From Burkholderiaceae bacterium (GTDB lineage Bacteria > Pseudomonadota > Gammaproteobacteria > Burkholderiales > Burkholderiaceae_C), in the NCBI GenBank assembly GCA_031277295.1, contig JAITMV010000091.1, forward strand, positions 1 to 48,412: a stretch of DNA of 48,412 bases, in the 5' to 3' direction. A program made the translations under genes and the position numbers. The notes below the pieces were generated by a model that saw only the letters and a program-made list of their open reading frames with translations, was not told where the DNA came from and did not search any database. Below, one piece after another: positions 8,020-16,643 of the stretch (position 1 is the first letter of the stretch; every line of letters begins with the position of its first letter).

Positions 8020-8349
8020 TTATTTGCCCGCTGGCTGAGCTTTGTCGGTGGGCGCGGGGCGCTCTTTTTTCTTGAACATTTCAAGCATTCTGCGCGTGAC
8101 CAAAAAGCCGCCGAAGATGTTCACCGCCGCCAGCGCCACCGCAATCACGCCCATGGCCTTGGCGAAACCGCTTTCGGTCAGCGCGGCAGCCAGCATGGCG
8201 CCGACGATGACGATGGCTGAAATGGCGTTGGTCACCGCCATCAACGGCGTGTGCAGCGCTGGCGTGACGGTCCAGACCACGTGGTAGCCGACGTAGATGG
8301 CCAGCACGAAGATGATGAGGTAGAGAATGATCGGTGAGATGGCTTCCAT
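8020..8349 (-). CDS. pntAB: NAD(P) transhydrogenase alpha subunit, membrane part (alpha-2)
   Basis: A 109-residue protein with three hydrophobic helices (residues about 5-25, 35-60 and 64-88) and a charged tail. It corresponds to the membrane segment that is fused to the NAD-binding domain in E. coli PntA but is separate in many bacteria. The typical VTPALHTPLMAVTNAISAIV stretch is present. The gene lies between a lipoprotein gene upstream and pntB downstream, all on the minus strand. Confidence 0.92.
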   Translation of the reverse strand: MEAISPIILYLIIFVLAIYVGYHVVWTVTPALHTPLMAVTNAISAIVIVGAMLAAALTESGFAKAMGVIAVALAAVNIFGGFLVTRRMLEMFKKKERPAPTDKAQPAGK

Positions 8350-8397
8350 GGGGGGCTTTCGTGCGTTTGAGGTTTCGTGCGTAGCGCGCTAAAAAAA

Positions 8398-9231
8398 TTA
8401 CCTGTTATTACCGCGTGGCGGCTCGGGCGGCGACGACGTCGGCAGCGGTTCTGGCGGCGGCGCTGCTTGCGGCGCGAACGGAAACGGCGGCACGCTCAGC
8501 ACCCCGCCGCCGGCCGCGCGCGTGGCGGCCGCAAAGCTACGCGCCCACTGCCGGGCGGACTGACCGCCGGCCAGAAACTCGGCGTTATTGCGCGTGGCCG
8601 GCTCCAGCAGGGGCGGATCGACCAGCGCGTGTGCTTCGATGGCGTGGCCGCCGACGCTCACGCGATAGCCGACCCAGGCGCGCGGGCGCGAGGTCCAGCC
8701 ACGCCCGTCCAGCCAGCGATACAGCACCGAATGCTGCTGCCGCAGCCAACCGTCGAAGTCGGCGTCGCCGCGCATACGCAGGCAACCGCCATCCATCGTC
8801 TCATCGGCCACGTGCAGGCTATTGGACGCCGGGCACTGCGCGTCGGCCGAAGGCGCCGTTTGCACCACCATGATCGCCAGCCAATGACCGTCATCGCGAC
8901 GCAGGCCGGCCACTCGCGTGGGCGCGCTCAGGCCATCGGCCAACACCGGCGCGTCACCGGCCATCCAGGGCGCCCGGAAATTGCCCAACTCGTACCAAGT
9001 GCCCACGCTGGTCGGCGGCATGGCAATCAACGGCGCCGCGCCGTTATTGACCCCGACGGATGGCGCTGCGTTCGCCGGCCCGTTGCTGGCGCAGCCGCCA
9101 AGCGCGCTCGCCAGCGTCAGGGCAAGCGCGCCGACCCCCGCGCTCCAGCAACGAAGCCAAGCGCCGAAACGAGCGGATGAAAGCATGGGGTGATGGCTGC
9201 GGGTCATGGTCGGCGCGCCGGTAAAGCTCAT
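8398..9231 (-). CDS. Putative lipoprotein inserted in the pnt operon
   Basis: This 277-residue product has a long N-terminus, then a hydrophobic stretch (AGVGALALTLASA) and a lipobox LGGC with Cys near residue 47; internal starts at Met9 or Met16 would give a more usual signal peptide. The mature part has three further cysteines and a proline-rich tail (APQAAPPPEPLPTSSPPEP). I recognise no family. It is placed oddly: its start overlaps the pntAA stop by ATGA and it separates pntAA from pntAB, two genes for halves of one subunit. It is therefore probably co-transcribed and translationally coupled with the transhydrogenase. Any role in that complex is speculation. Confidence 0.7.
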   Translation of the reverse strand: MSFTGAPTMTRSHHPMLSSARFGAWLRCWSAGVGALALTLASALGGCASNGPANAAPSVGVNNGAAPLIAMPPTSVGTWYELGNFRAPWMAGDAPVLADGLSAPTRVAGLRRDDGHWLAIMVVQTAPSADAQCPASNSLHVADETMDGGCLRMRGDADFDGWLRQQHSVLYRWLDGRGWTSRPRAWVGYRVSVGGHAIEAHALVDPPLLEPATRNNAEFLAGGQSARQWARSFAAATRAAGGGVLSVPPFPFAPQAAPPPEPLPTSSPPEPPRGNNR

Positions 9232-10373
9232 ATGCGCGTCAGTCCGCCTTGATGCGTCATCAGGCAGGCGGTGACGATGTCGTCGTCGGGATCGATCTTG
9301 AAGCCGCCATCCTTGGGCAGCACCAGTTTCAAAAAATCAAGCACATTGCGCGCGTACAGGCTGCTGGCGTCGGCCGCCACTTGAGCCGCCAGATTGGTTT
9401 CGCCGACGATCAAAACGCCATGCTTGACCACCGTGCGGCCGGCCTCGGTCAGCGGGCAGTTGCCGCCCGCGGCGCCGCTCGGATTGGGCGCGCCCTTGCC
9501 GGCGGCCATGTCCACGATCACCGAGCCAGGCTTCATGCTCTTGACCATGTCCTCGGTAATCAGCACCGGCGCGGCGCGGCCCGGAATCAGTGCGGTGGAA
9601 ATCACCACGTCGGCCTGCGCCACGCGCTTGGCGACCTCGACTTTCTGGCGCGCCAGCCAACTGGGCGGCATCGGGCGCGCGTAACCGCCGACGCCTTCGG
9701 CGGCCTCTTTTTCCTCGTCGGTTTCATAGGGAACGTCGATGAATTTGGCGCCCAGCGATTCGACCTGCTCTTTCACGCTCGGACGCACGTCGCTGGCTTC
9801 GATGACCGCGCCCAAACGCTTGGCGGTGGCAATCGCCTGCAAGCCCGCCACCCCCACGCCCAAAATGACCACCCGCGCGGCCTTTACCGTGCCGGCGGCG
9901 GTCATCAACATGGGAAAAAATTTCGGGTAATAGTCGGCAGCCATGATCACCGCCTTGTAACCGGCAACGTTGGCTTGGCTGGACAACACATCCATGCTCT
10001 GCGCCCGCGTGGTGCGCGGCGCGGCCTCCAGCGCGAAGGCGGTCAGATGGGCCGCCGCCAGCCGCTTCAGCCCCTCGGCGTCAAACGGTTCCAGCATACC
10101 GATCAGCACTGTGCCCGGCTTCATCAGCGCAAGTTCGCTGGCCGACGGGCTGCGCACCTTCAGCACCATCTCGGCGCCGAACGCGCTGGCGGCATCGGCC
10201 ACGACCTGGGCGCCAGCGGCACGGTAGGCCTCGTCGGTGATGCTGGCCCACCCCCCCGCACCCGCCTGAATGCGCACGGTATGGCCCTGGCCAACCAGCT
10301 TCTTGGCCGTCTCCGGGGTGACGGCGACACGCGTTTCACCAGCCGCCGTCTCGGCGGGCACGCCAATCAGCAT
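9228..10373 (-). CDS. pntAA: NAD(P) transhydrogenase alpha subunit, NAD-binding part (alpha-1)
   Basis: A 381-residue soluble NAD(H)-binding domain I, homologous to alanine dehydrogenase. It shows MLIGVPAETAAGETRVAVTP at the start, the VILGVGVAGLQAIATAKRLGA Rossmann motif in two parts near residue 170-190, EASDVRPSVKEQVESLGA, and the mobile-loop region RAAPVLITEDMV. It ends at LMTHQGGLTRI, before the membrane helices found in fused PntA, so the subunit is split. A strong AAGGAGAT ribosome site precedes the ATG. It is the first gene of the pnt operon, and its stop overlaps the start of the lipoprotein gene. Confidence 0.94.
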   Translation of the reverse strand: MLIGVPAETAAGETRVAVTPETAKKLVGQGHTVRIQAGAGGWASITDEAYRAAGAQVVADAASAFGAEMVLKVRSPSASELALMKPGTVLIGMLEPFDAEGLKRLAAAHLTAFALEAAPRTTRAQSMDVLSSQANVAGYKAVIMAADYYPKFFPMLMTAAGTVKAARVVILGVGVAGLQAIATAKRLGAVIEASDVRPSVKEQVESLGAKFIDVPYETDEEKEAAEGVGGYARPMPPSWLARQKVEVAKRVAQADVVISTALIPGRAAPVLITEDMVKSMKPGSVIVDMAAGKGAPNPSGAAGGNCPLTEAGRTVVKHGVLIVGETNLAAQVAADASSLYARNVLDFLKLVLPKDGGFKIDPDDDIVTACLMTHQGGLTRI

Positions 10374-10610
10374 GGAATATCTCCTTGTTCAAAACGACGA
10401 CCGCACATTAAATCAAATGCTCAAATGCGCGCCAGTCCATATTGTGTGCTAGCCCGTAAGCTTAACAAAGTTGACCAAGCCAAAATTGACTTGATCTGGG
10501 AAAGCGCCAACAGCCGTTCCGAAACTGGCCTTCGCTTTAGCGTGCCACGGCGCTGGCACGCCACCCGCGACGCATGAACCTAGGCTGAAACGAAACGCGC
10601 TGGTTTGCAA

Positions 10611-10724
10611 CTCCCTCCCCCTTTGGGGTTGGGGTGAGGGCCTGCGGCATTGGCGCTTCACGCTCCAGCTTGGTTTGATGCGCCCTCAGCCCCCATCCCT
10701 GCCTTCCACCAAAGGAGGAAGGAG
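10611..10724. repeat. Palindromic repeat in the pntAA upstream gap
   Basis: CTCCCTCCCCCTTTGGGG at the left is answered by CCACCAAAGGAGGAAGGAG at the right, with GGGGTGAGGGC and GCCCTCAGCCCCC as inner arms. The 450-base gap between pntAA and the first Bug gene otherwise holds only a separate 8-bp stem (GCGTGCCA/TGGCACGC, 10540-10561). I see no gene in it. Confidence 0.55.
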
Positions 10725-10826
10725 AAAACCGGCGCGACAATGGATTGTTTCACTTCAACCGCAAAGAAACAAAACTACCCACTGCCTTGCGCAGACTTAC
10801 CGCAGCGCCACCTCAAGCTGAACCAG

Positions 10827-11813
10827 CTATTCGGCACTCCGGATGCCGGCTTTTTCGATCAGCTTGCCGAAACGCGCGTATTCGTCGCGCATCATCTGCA
10901 TGGTGGCGTCGCCGCTCAGGAAAGAAATCTCGATACCCATTTCGGTGAGCTTTTGCTGCACTTCGGTGTCCTTCATCAGGGTTTGAAACGCGCCTTCGAG
11001 CTTCTTCAGTACCGGCGCGGGCGTTCCCGCGGGGGCAAACAAGGCAATCCAGGCCACCACTTCGGTACCGGGGAAACCGGCTTCGGCGATGGAAGGCACA
11101 TCGGGCAGCGAAGGCAGGCGGGTGGATGACGTCACCGCCAACGCCCGCAACTGGCCCGACTTCACGCGCTGAACCGAGCCGATGGCGGTGTCGAAACCGT
11201 AGTTGACCTCGCCCGAAAGAATGGCCTGCACGCACTGCGCGCCGCTTTTGTAAGGCACCTCGGCGATGTCCGCGCCGCCGGCGGCCACCTTGATGCCTTC
11301 GCCCGACAGTTGCGCCGTGCTGCCGATGCCAAACGACGCGTAACTGAACTTGCCCGGAGTGGCGCGCGCGGCCTGCACCACTTCGGCCAGCGTTTTGTAG
11401 GGCGAATCCGGTTTCACCAGAATCAGATTGGGAAAGTTGGCCAGCGTGCCGACGGCGGCAAAGCTGCGCAGCGGGTCGTAAGGCACTTTGGCCATCACCT
11501 GCGGGCCAATCGTGAAGGCCGCGTTGGAGCCGAGAAACAGAGTGTGGCCATCCGGTTCGGCGCGCGCCACCGCGTCGGCGCCAATCGTGGTGCCGCCGCC
11601 GGGTTTGTTCTCGACGATCACCGGCTGCCCCAAAAGCGCATGCAGCCTGGGCCCCAGCATACGCCCGACCAAATCAATGGTTCCGCCAGCGCCATAGGGA
11701 ACGATCAGCTTGACGGGTTTGGAGGGAAAGTCGGCCGCGATGGCCGCCGCGCACGCGCACATCAGCGCCGCCGCGCACGCCAATGCCCTGAAAATTTTTG
11801 CCGTCGCGATCAT
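10827..11813 (-). CDS. Bug/TctC-family periplasmic solute-binding protein
   Basis: The 328-residue protein has a signal peptide (residues 1 to about 26, ending ACAAAIAA) and the features of tripartite tricarboxylate transporter receptors: FPSKPVKLIVPYGAGGTIDL, LLGQPVIVENKPGGGTTIGA, VPYDPLRSFAAVGTLA and LPDVPSIAEAG. Such proteins bind carboxylates in the periplasm. I chose the ATG at 11813, preceded by AGGAGA, because the longer frame reads back into a mobile-like repeat. No TctA/TctB permease is in the window, which is common for Bug genes. Its neighbours suggest that the ligand is the acid degraded by the adjacent beta-oxidation genes. Confidence 0.9.
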   Translation of the reverse strand: MIATAKIFRALACAAALMCACAAAIAADFPSKPVKLIVPYGAGGTIDLVGRMLGPRLHALLGQPVIVENKPGGGTTIGADAVARAEPDGHTLFLGSNAAFTIGPQVMAKVPYDPLRSFAAVGTLANFPNLILVKPDSPYKTLAEVVQAARATPGKFSYASFGIGSTAQLSGEGIKVAAGGADIAEVPYKSGAQCVQAILSGEVNYGFDTAIGSVQRVKSGQLRALAVTSSTRLPSLPDVPSIAEAGFPGTEVVAWIALFAPAGTPAPVLKKLEGAFQTLMKDTEVQQKLTEMGIEISFLSGDATMQMMRDEYARFGKLIEKAGIRSAE

Positions 11814-11868
11814 TGCGTGTGTCTCCTTGTGGTGGGATCGTGAATCGAGGAAGGTGGAAAAAATTAAA

Positions 11869-12103
11869 CCTAGAAACGGTAGTTGAACGCGCCCGAGCAG
11901 GCTGTCATCGGGTGGGCTGGCAAGGGCGACCAAGGCCGCGCACTCGTGTGCTTAGGCGAGGAGCAACGCCGCCAGCGCGTCCGAGGACGGCCTGATCGGG
12001 CGCGTAGCGCTCTCACCCAATCGGTGAAGGCCATCGAAGCATGGAAAGTCAACATCAATGCGGCTTTCCTGAAGGTAGAAAGCGATCAACTGCGGTTTCT
12101 AGG
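11869..12103. mobile_element. MITE-like non-coding element with terminal inverted repeats
   Basis: The element runs from CCTAGAAACGGTAGTTGAAC to an inverted copy ending GTTTCTAGG. The two ends agree at 19 of 22 positions when aligned in inverse orientation. Both sides carry TTAAA (11864-11868 and 12104-12108), compatible with a 5-bp target duplication, though TTAAA is partly symmetrical and could be chance. No open reading frame of note lies inside. A solo copy of the left end lies at 4552. The element abuts the fadJ stop codon, whose TAA falls in the flanking TTAAA. Confidence 0.6.
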
Positions 12104-14272
12104 TTAAAAACGCTCGCCCTTGGCGGCCTTTTGCTTGAGCAGTTCAGGGGGCGCGAAACGCTCGCCGTAATGCCGTGCCAGGTAGTCGGCGCGTTCGACC
12201 GCGCGCGCCAGTCCGTACTGGTTCAGAAACTGGAACACGCCGCCCGTCCAACGCGGAAAGCCGATGCCCAGCACCGAGCCGATGTTGCCGTCGCGCGCGT
12301 TGTCGAGCACGCCTTCTTCGAGGATGCGCACCGATTCGATGGCCATGCAAAACAGCAGCCGGTCGATCTTGTCTTGCTGCGGAATTTGTGCGCCGGGCTT
12401 GAAAAAGTGCTCGGCCAATCCGGGCCAGAGCGTTTTGGCGCCATCCTTGGGATAGTCGTAAAACCCCCCGCCGGCGGCGCGCCCCTTGCGACCGAATTCG
12501 TCCAGCATCCGCCGCATCACGTCGTCGGCCCCATGCGGAGGCAAGGGACGGCCTTCGGCGGCATACGCCTTGAGGGTTTCGAGCCGGTTGTTGAACGACA
12601 GCGACAGGCTGACCTCGTCGAGCACCGCCAGCGTGCCGACTGGAAAGCCCGCGAACAGCGCGGCGGCTTCGACGCTGGCGGCGTCCTGCCCTTCGCCCAC
12701 CATCGCCACGCCTTCGCGCGTGAAGGTGCTGAACACGCGGCTGGTGAAAAAGCCCCGGCTGTCGTTCACCACGATTGGCGTCTTGCCCAGTTGCATGACG
12801 AAGTCCAGCGCGTGCGCCAGCGTGTCGCTGGCGGTTTGCTCGCCCTTGATGACTTCAACCAGTTGCATCCGGTGCACCGGCGAGAAGAAATGCGTGCCGA
12901 TGAAGCGCCCCGGCCGCGCGGATGAGCGCGCCAGCCCGGTGATCGGCAGCGTCGAGGTGTTGGAAGCCCAGATCGCCGTATCGCGCAGCAGCGGCTCCAG
13001 GGCGCGGATGACGTCGGCCTTGAGCGCCGGGTTTTCGGGCACGGCCTCGACCACCATGTCCACGTGGGCCAGCTCCTCGTAACGCTCGGCGGGGTAAATG
13101 CGGGCGAGGATTTGCGCGCTTTTGGCGGCGTCGATCTCGCCTTTTTCGATCCGCTTGGCCAGCAGTTGCTCGGCATGGGCGCGCGCGCCTTCGGCCTGAG
13201 CGCGCGTGGCGTCCTTGACCCAGACCTCGATGCCGCGCAGCGCCGCCGCATAGGCGATGCCCTTGCCCATCATGCCCGCGCCCAGCACGGCCAGCGTCTT
13301 GATCTCGCCCTTGGGCACGCCCGCCGGACGCTGCGCGCCGGACTTGATTTCACCCGCCTGGAACCAGAAGGTGCCGATGATGTTCTTGGCCACCTGGCCG
13401 GTCGCCAGTTGGGTGAAATAGCGCGTTTCGACGCGCGAGGCGGTGTCGAAATCGACCTGCATCCCCTCCACCGAGGCGCAGACGATGGCCTCCGGCGCCG
13501 GGTAAAGCCCGCGTGTTTTGGCGCGCACCTGCGCGGCGGCGGTCGATATCCAGCGTTTCACCGCCGGTGCGTCATTGCCGCCACCGGGAGGTGCGAAGCC
13601 GGGCCGATCCCACGGCTGCGATGCCAGCGCGCTGCCCGCCGGGTTAGCGGCGATCCAGGCGCGCGCCTTGGCCGTCAGATCTTCGGGCGTGCTCGCCAGT
13701 TCGTGAATCAACCCGGCTTTCAGCGCCTGCGCGGGCGAGACCAGCCGGCTGTCTTGCAGATAGGGCTGCGCCGCCACCAGCCCCAGCAGGCGCGTCATGC
13801 GCACCACGCCGCCGGCGCCGGGCATCAGGCCCAGCGTGGCCTCGGGCAGGCCGAATTGCACCTTGGGCCGATCCAGCGCGATGCGGTGGTGACAGGCCAG
13901 CGCAATCTCGAAGCCGCCGCCCAGCGCCGTGCCGCCCAGCGCCGCCACGACGGGACAGCCCAGCGTTTCCAGACGGCGCAAAGCGCGCTTGGTCTGCTCG
14001 GTGGTGTTGAAAAAACGCTGCGCGTCCTCGGGGCGGATGTCGTACAGGCGCTTGAGGTTGCCGCCAGCGAAAAAAGTCTCCTTGGCCGAGGTCAGGATCA
14101 CGCCGGCAATCGATTCCTTTTGCGCGGCCAGTTGCTCGATGCGCTGCTCAAGGCATTCGCGCATGGCATCGGTCAGCGTATTGACGCGCTCGCCCGGCGC
14201 GTCGAAAGTCAACGTGACGATGCCGTCGTCCGAGCGGTGGTAGTGGATGGGGTCTTGTGTGGAGCTAGACAT
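12104..14272 (-). CDS. fadJ: Bifunctional enoyl-CoA hydratase / 3-hydroxyacyl-CoA dehydrogenase (FadJ/FadB type)
   Basis: This 722-residue cytoplasmic protein performs two steps of beta-oxidation. The N-terminal hydratase domain (about 1-200) shows the oxyanion-hole FFAGGNLK, GGTALGGGFEIALACH with Glu122, and LPEATLGLMPGAGG with Glu144. The dehydrogenase half has the NAD-binding VLGAGMMGKGIAY near 328, NTSTLPIT and HFFSPVHRMQLVEVIKG. The ATG at 14272 is preferred; a TTG two codons upstream is possible. The symbol is by family; fadB is the alternative name, but the order of genes differs from E. coli fadBA. It lies between two Bug genes on the minus strand and ends against the MITE-like element. 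Confidence 0.9.
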   Translation of the reverse strand: MSSSTQDPIHYHRSDDGIVTLTFDAPGERVNTLTDAMRECLEQRIEQLAAQKESIAGVILTSAKETFFAGGNLKRLYDIRPEDAQRFFNTTEQTKRALRRLETLGCPVVAALGGTALGGGFEIALACHHRIALDRPKVQFGLPEATLGLMPGAGGVVRMTRLLGLVAAQPYLQDSRLVSPAQALKAGLIHELASTPEDLTAKARAWIAANPAGSALASQPWDRPGFAPPGGGNDAPAVKRWISTAAAQVRAKTRGLYPAPEAIVCASVEGMQVDFDTASRVETRYFTQLATGQVAKNIIGTFWFQAGEIKSGAQRPAGVPKGEIKTLAVLGAGMMGKGIAYAAALRGIEVWVKDATRAQAEGARAHAEQLLAKRIEKGEIDAAKSAQILARIYPAERYEELAHVDMVVEAVPENPALKADVIRALEPLLRDTAIWASNTSTLPITGLARSSARPGRFIGTHFFSPVHRMQLVEVIKGEQTASDTLAHALDFVMQLGKTPIVVNDSRGFFTSRVFSTFTREGVAMVGEGQDAASVEAAALFAGFPVGTLAVLDEVSLSLSFNNRLETLKAYAAEGRPLPPHGADDVMRRMLDEFGRKGRAAGGGFYDYPKDGAKTLWPGLAEHFFKPGAQIPQQDKIDRLLFCMAIESVRILEEGVLDNARDGNIGSVLGIGFPRWTGGVFQFLNQYGLARAVERADYLARHYGERFAPPELLKQKAAKGERF

Positions 14273-14335
14273 TTTCAACGGTCAGAAAAAGGGGGGAAAG
14301 AAAGCGGTTGAACGCCAATGGGCATCGCGGCGGTC

Positions 14336-15319
14336 CTAATCCAGTTGAACGTTCGATGCCTTGATGGTTTCGGCCCAACGCTCGCGGTCGCGCTCCACAA
14401 GTTCGGCGAAGGCGGCTTGCGGCTGACCGCCTGGGATACCGCCCAGTTCGGTAAAGCGTTTGACGACGTCCGGGTCCTTGAGCACCTTGATGAGGCTGTC
14501 GCCGAGCTTGGCGGCTATCGGCGGCGGCGTGTCCGCGGCGACGAAAAAGCCCAGCCAGCCGTTGACCACGAAATCGTTCACGCCGGCTTCGGCCATGGTG
14601 GGCACGTCGGGCAGATCAGGCTGACGCTGCCCGCTGGTGACGGCCAGCGCGCGCAGCTTGCCGGCGCGGATATGCACCAGCGACTGCACCAGGTTGTCGA
14701 ACATGAACGTCGTCTCGCCCGAGAGCACCGACGTGGTGGCCGGGGTAGCGCCGCGGTAAGGCACATGGATGGCCTGCGTCTGCGTGCGCAAGGTGAACAG
14801 CTCGCCGGTCAGGTGCGTGGTCTGGCCAATGCCGGCCGAAGCGAAGGAGAGCTTGCCGGGGTTGTTCTTCAACTCGGCGATCAGCTCGGCCACGCTTTTG
14901 ATCGGCGACTGCGCATTGACCACCAGCACGTTGGGAAACGAGATCACATCCGTCAGCGGCAGGAAGTCCCGCGGCTTGTAAGACAGTTGCTTGTAGGCGC
15001 TGTAGTTGATGGCGTGCGAGCCGGTATTGCCCAGCAACAGCGTGTAGCCGTCGGCCGGCGCGCGCAGCAGCGCCTGCGTGCCCAGAATGCCGCCACCGCC
15101 GGGCTTGTTGTCCACGATCACCGGCTGGCCAAGCAGGGGGCTGAGTTTTTGTCCGATCACCCGCGCCGGAATGTCGGTGGTGCCGCCCGGCGCGCCGGGC
15201 ACGATGATGGTCAGCGGGCGCGCGGGCCACGGCGTCTGGGCCTGCGCCGCGCCGGCCAGCGCCGAAGCAGCGAACAACACGCAAGCGGCGAAACGGGCAA
15301 GGTGTGTTTTGGCTAGCAT
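14336..15319 (-). CDS. Bug/TctC-family periplasmic solute-binding protein
   Basis: A 327-residue protein with a signal peptide ending AGAAQAQ (about residue 28) and the family blocks WPARPLTIIVPGAPGGTTDI, LLGQPVIVDNKPGGGGILG, VPYRGATPATTSVLSGE and LPDVPTMAEAG. AGGAGA precedes the ATG. It is the second binding protein of this cluster and clearly different in sequence from the first one. It sits between fadJ and the thiolase, probably in one operon (gaps of about 60 and 48 bases). Confidence 0.9.
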   Translation of the reverse strand: MLAKTHLARFAACVLFAASALAGAAQAQTPWPARPLTIIVPGAPGGTTDIPARVIGQKLSPLLGQPVIVDNKPGGGGILGTQALLRAPADGYTLLLGNTGSHAINYSAYKQLSYKPRDFLPLTDVISFPNVLVVNAQSPIKSVAELIAELKNNPGKLSFASAGIGQTTHLTGELFTLRTQTQAIHVPYRGATPATTSVLSGETTFMFDNLVQSLVHIRAGKLRALAVTSGQRQPDLPDVPTMAEAGVNDFVVNGWLGFFVAADTPPPIAAKLGDSLIKVLKDPDVVKRFTELGGIPGGQPQAAFAELVERDRERWAETIKASNVQLD

Positions 15320-15367
15320 GAAATCGTCTCCTGTCGGATGGTGTGGGAAAGCAAGGGAACAATGTTT

Positions 15368-16582
15368 TTAAAGCCGTTCAATCACAGTCGCCACGCCCAT
15401 GCCGCCGGCGGTGCACAGCGTGGCCACGCCGTAGCGCAACTGGCGCCGCTCCAGTTCGTCGAGCAGCGTGCCCAAGATGATGGCGCCGGTGGCGCCGATG
15501 GGGTGACCCATGGCAATTGCGCCGCCGTTGACGTTGAGCTTGTCCAGCGGCACGCCCAACTCCTTGACGAAGTACATCGGCACGGCGGCAAAGGCTTCAT
15601 TGACCTCGAACAGATCGATCTGATCGAGCGACAACCCGGCCTTTTGCAGCGCCTGCCGCGTCGCGGGCACCGGGCCGGCCAGCATCAACGTGGAATCGAC
15701 CGGCACCAGCCCCACGCCCGCGATGCGCGCGCGCGGGCGCAGGCCCAGCGCCTGGCTCGCCTTGGCGCTGCCGACCAGCAACAGCGCCGCGCCATCGACG
15801 ATACCCGACGACGACCCCGCCGTGTGCGCCGCCGGAATATGCTCCAGTTGCGGATAACGCTGGCGCGCGACCATGTGGTTGGCCGCCGCGTCCGGCCCGC
15901 CGAACGCGGGCTTGAGCGTGGCCAGCGACTCCAACGTCGTCTCCTCGCGGATGTACTCATCGTGGTCGAGCACGACAAGCCCGTTGGCGTCGCGCACCGG
16001 CACCAGCGAGCGGCTGAAATGCCCCGCGCGCCGCGCCGCGCCCGCCAGTTGCTGCGAACGCAGCGCAAAGGCGTCGAGTTGCGCGCGGTCAAAACCCGAC
16101 AGCGCCGCCAGCATGTCCGCGCTGTAGCCTTGCGGGACGTAGGCGATCTTCAGACTGGTGGCCGGGTCATAAATCCAGGCGCCCCCGGACGCGCCCAGCC
16201 CGATGCGCGACATCGATTCCAGCCCGCCAGCGGCGATCAGATCATGCCAGCCCGAGCGGACTTTTTCCGCCGCGATGTTCACCGCCTCCAGCCCGGCGCC
16301 GCAAAAGCGTTGCAACGCCATGCCAGGCACCTGCGCCCAGCCTTTATCGGCGCACAGCGCGGCAATGCGCGGCAGGCACGAACCTTGATCGCCGACCGCC
16401 GAACTGACGCCCATGATGAGGTCTTCCACCCGCGCCGGATCGAGCGCGTTGCGCTCGCGCAGCGCGTCCAGCAGCGTGACCACCAGGTCAATCGGCTTGA
16501 CCTCATACAGCGCCCCGGCGCCCGGCTTGCCCTTGCCGCGCGGAGTGCGCACGGCATCAAAAATGAAGGCTTCTTCAGACAT
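15368..16582 (-). CDS. Acetyl-CoA acyltransferase (thiolase)
   Basis: This 404-residue thiolase should cleave 3-ketoacyl-CoA as the last beta-oxidation step. It has the nucleophile Cys94 in LQRFCGAGLEAV, the NEAFA motif, GHPIGATGA and the second active cysteine in CTAGGMG near the C-terminus. GGAG lies just before the ATG. It is divergent from the IclR-family gene across a 61-base AT-rich gap and leads the minus-strand set thiolase, Bug, fadJ, Bug. FadA-type enzymes look alike, so the substrate length is unknown. Confidence 0.92.
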   Translation of the reverse strand: MSEEAFIFDAVRTPRGKGKPGAGALYEVKPIDLVVTLLDALRERNALDPARVEDLIMGVSSAVGDQGSCLPRIAALCADKGWAQVPGMALQRFCGAGLEAVNIAAEKVRSGWHDLIAAGGLESMSRIGLGASGGAWIYDPATSLKIAYVPQGYSADMLAALSGFDRAQLDAFALRSQQLAGAARRAGHFSRSLVPVRDANGLVVLDHDEYIREETTLESLATLKPAFGGPDAAANHMVARQRYPQLEHIPAAHTAGSSSGIVDGAALLLVGSAKASQALGLRPRARIAGVGLVPVDSTLMLAGPVPATRQALQKAGLSLDQIDLFEVNEAFAAVPMYFVKELGVPLDKLNVNGGAIAMGHPIGATGAIILGTLLDELERRQLRYGVATLCTAGGMGVATVIERL

Positions 16583-16599
16583 CGCGTCTCCATAAGTAA

Positions 16600-16621
16600 T
16601 TTCGAACTTAGTGTACCGAAA
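16600..16621. promoter_or_regulatory. Putative operator between thiolase and IclR genes
   Basis: TTTCG (16600-16604) and CGAAA (16617-16621) form an inverted repeat with a 12-base spacer in the short AT-rich divergent gap. IclR-family proteins bind short palindromes in such positions. The assignment is only positional. Confidence 0.3.
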
Positions 16622-16643
16622 AATTTAATCGTATTTTAAAAAT

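Noticed and set aside
11814-11933. N-terminal extension of the first Bug protein
   Set aside because: The extra 40 codons translate the end of the MITE-like element; AGGAGA and a signal peptide support the ATG at 11813.
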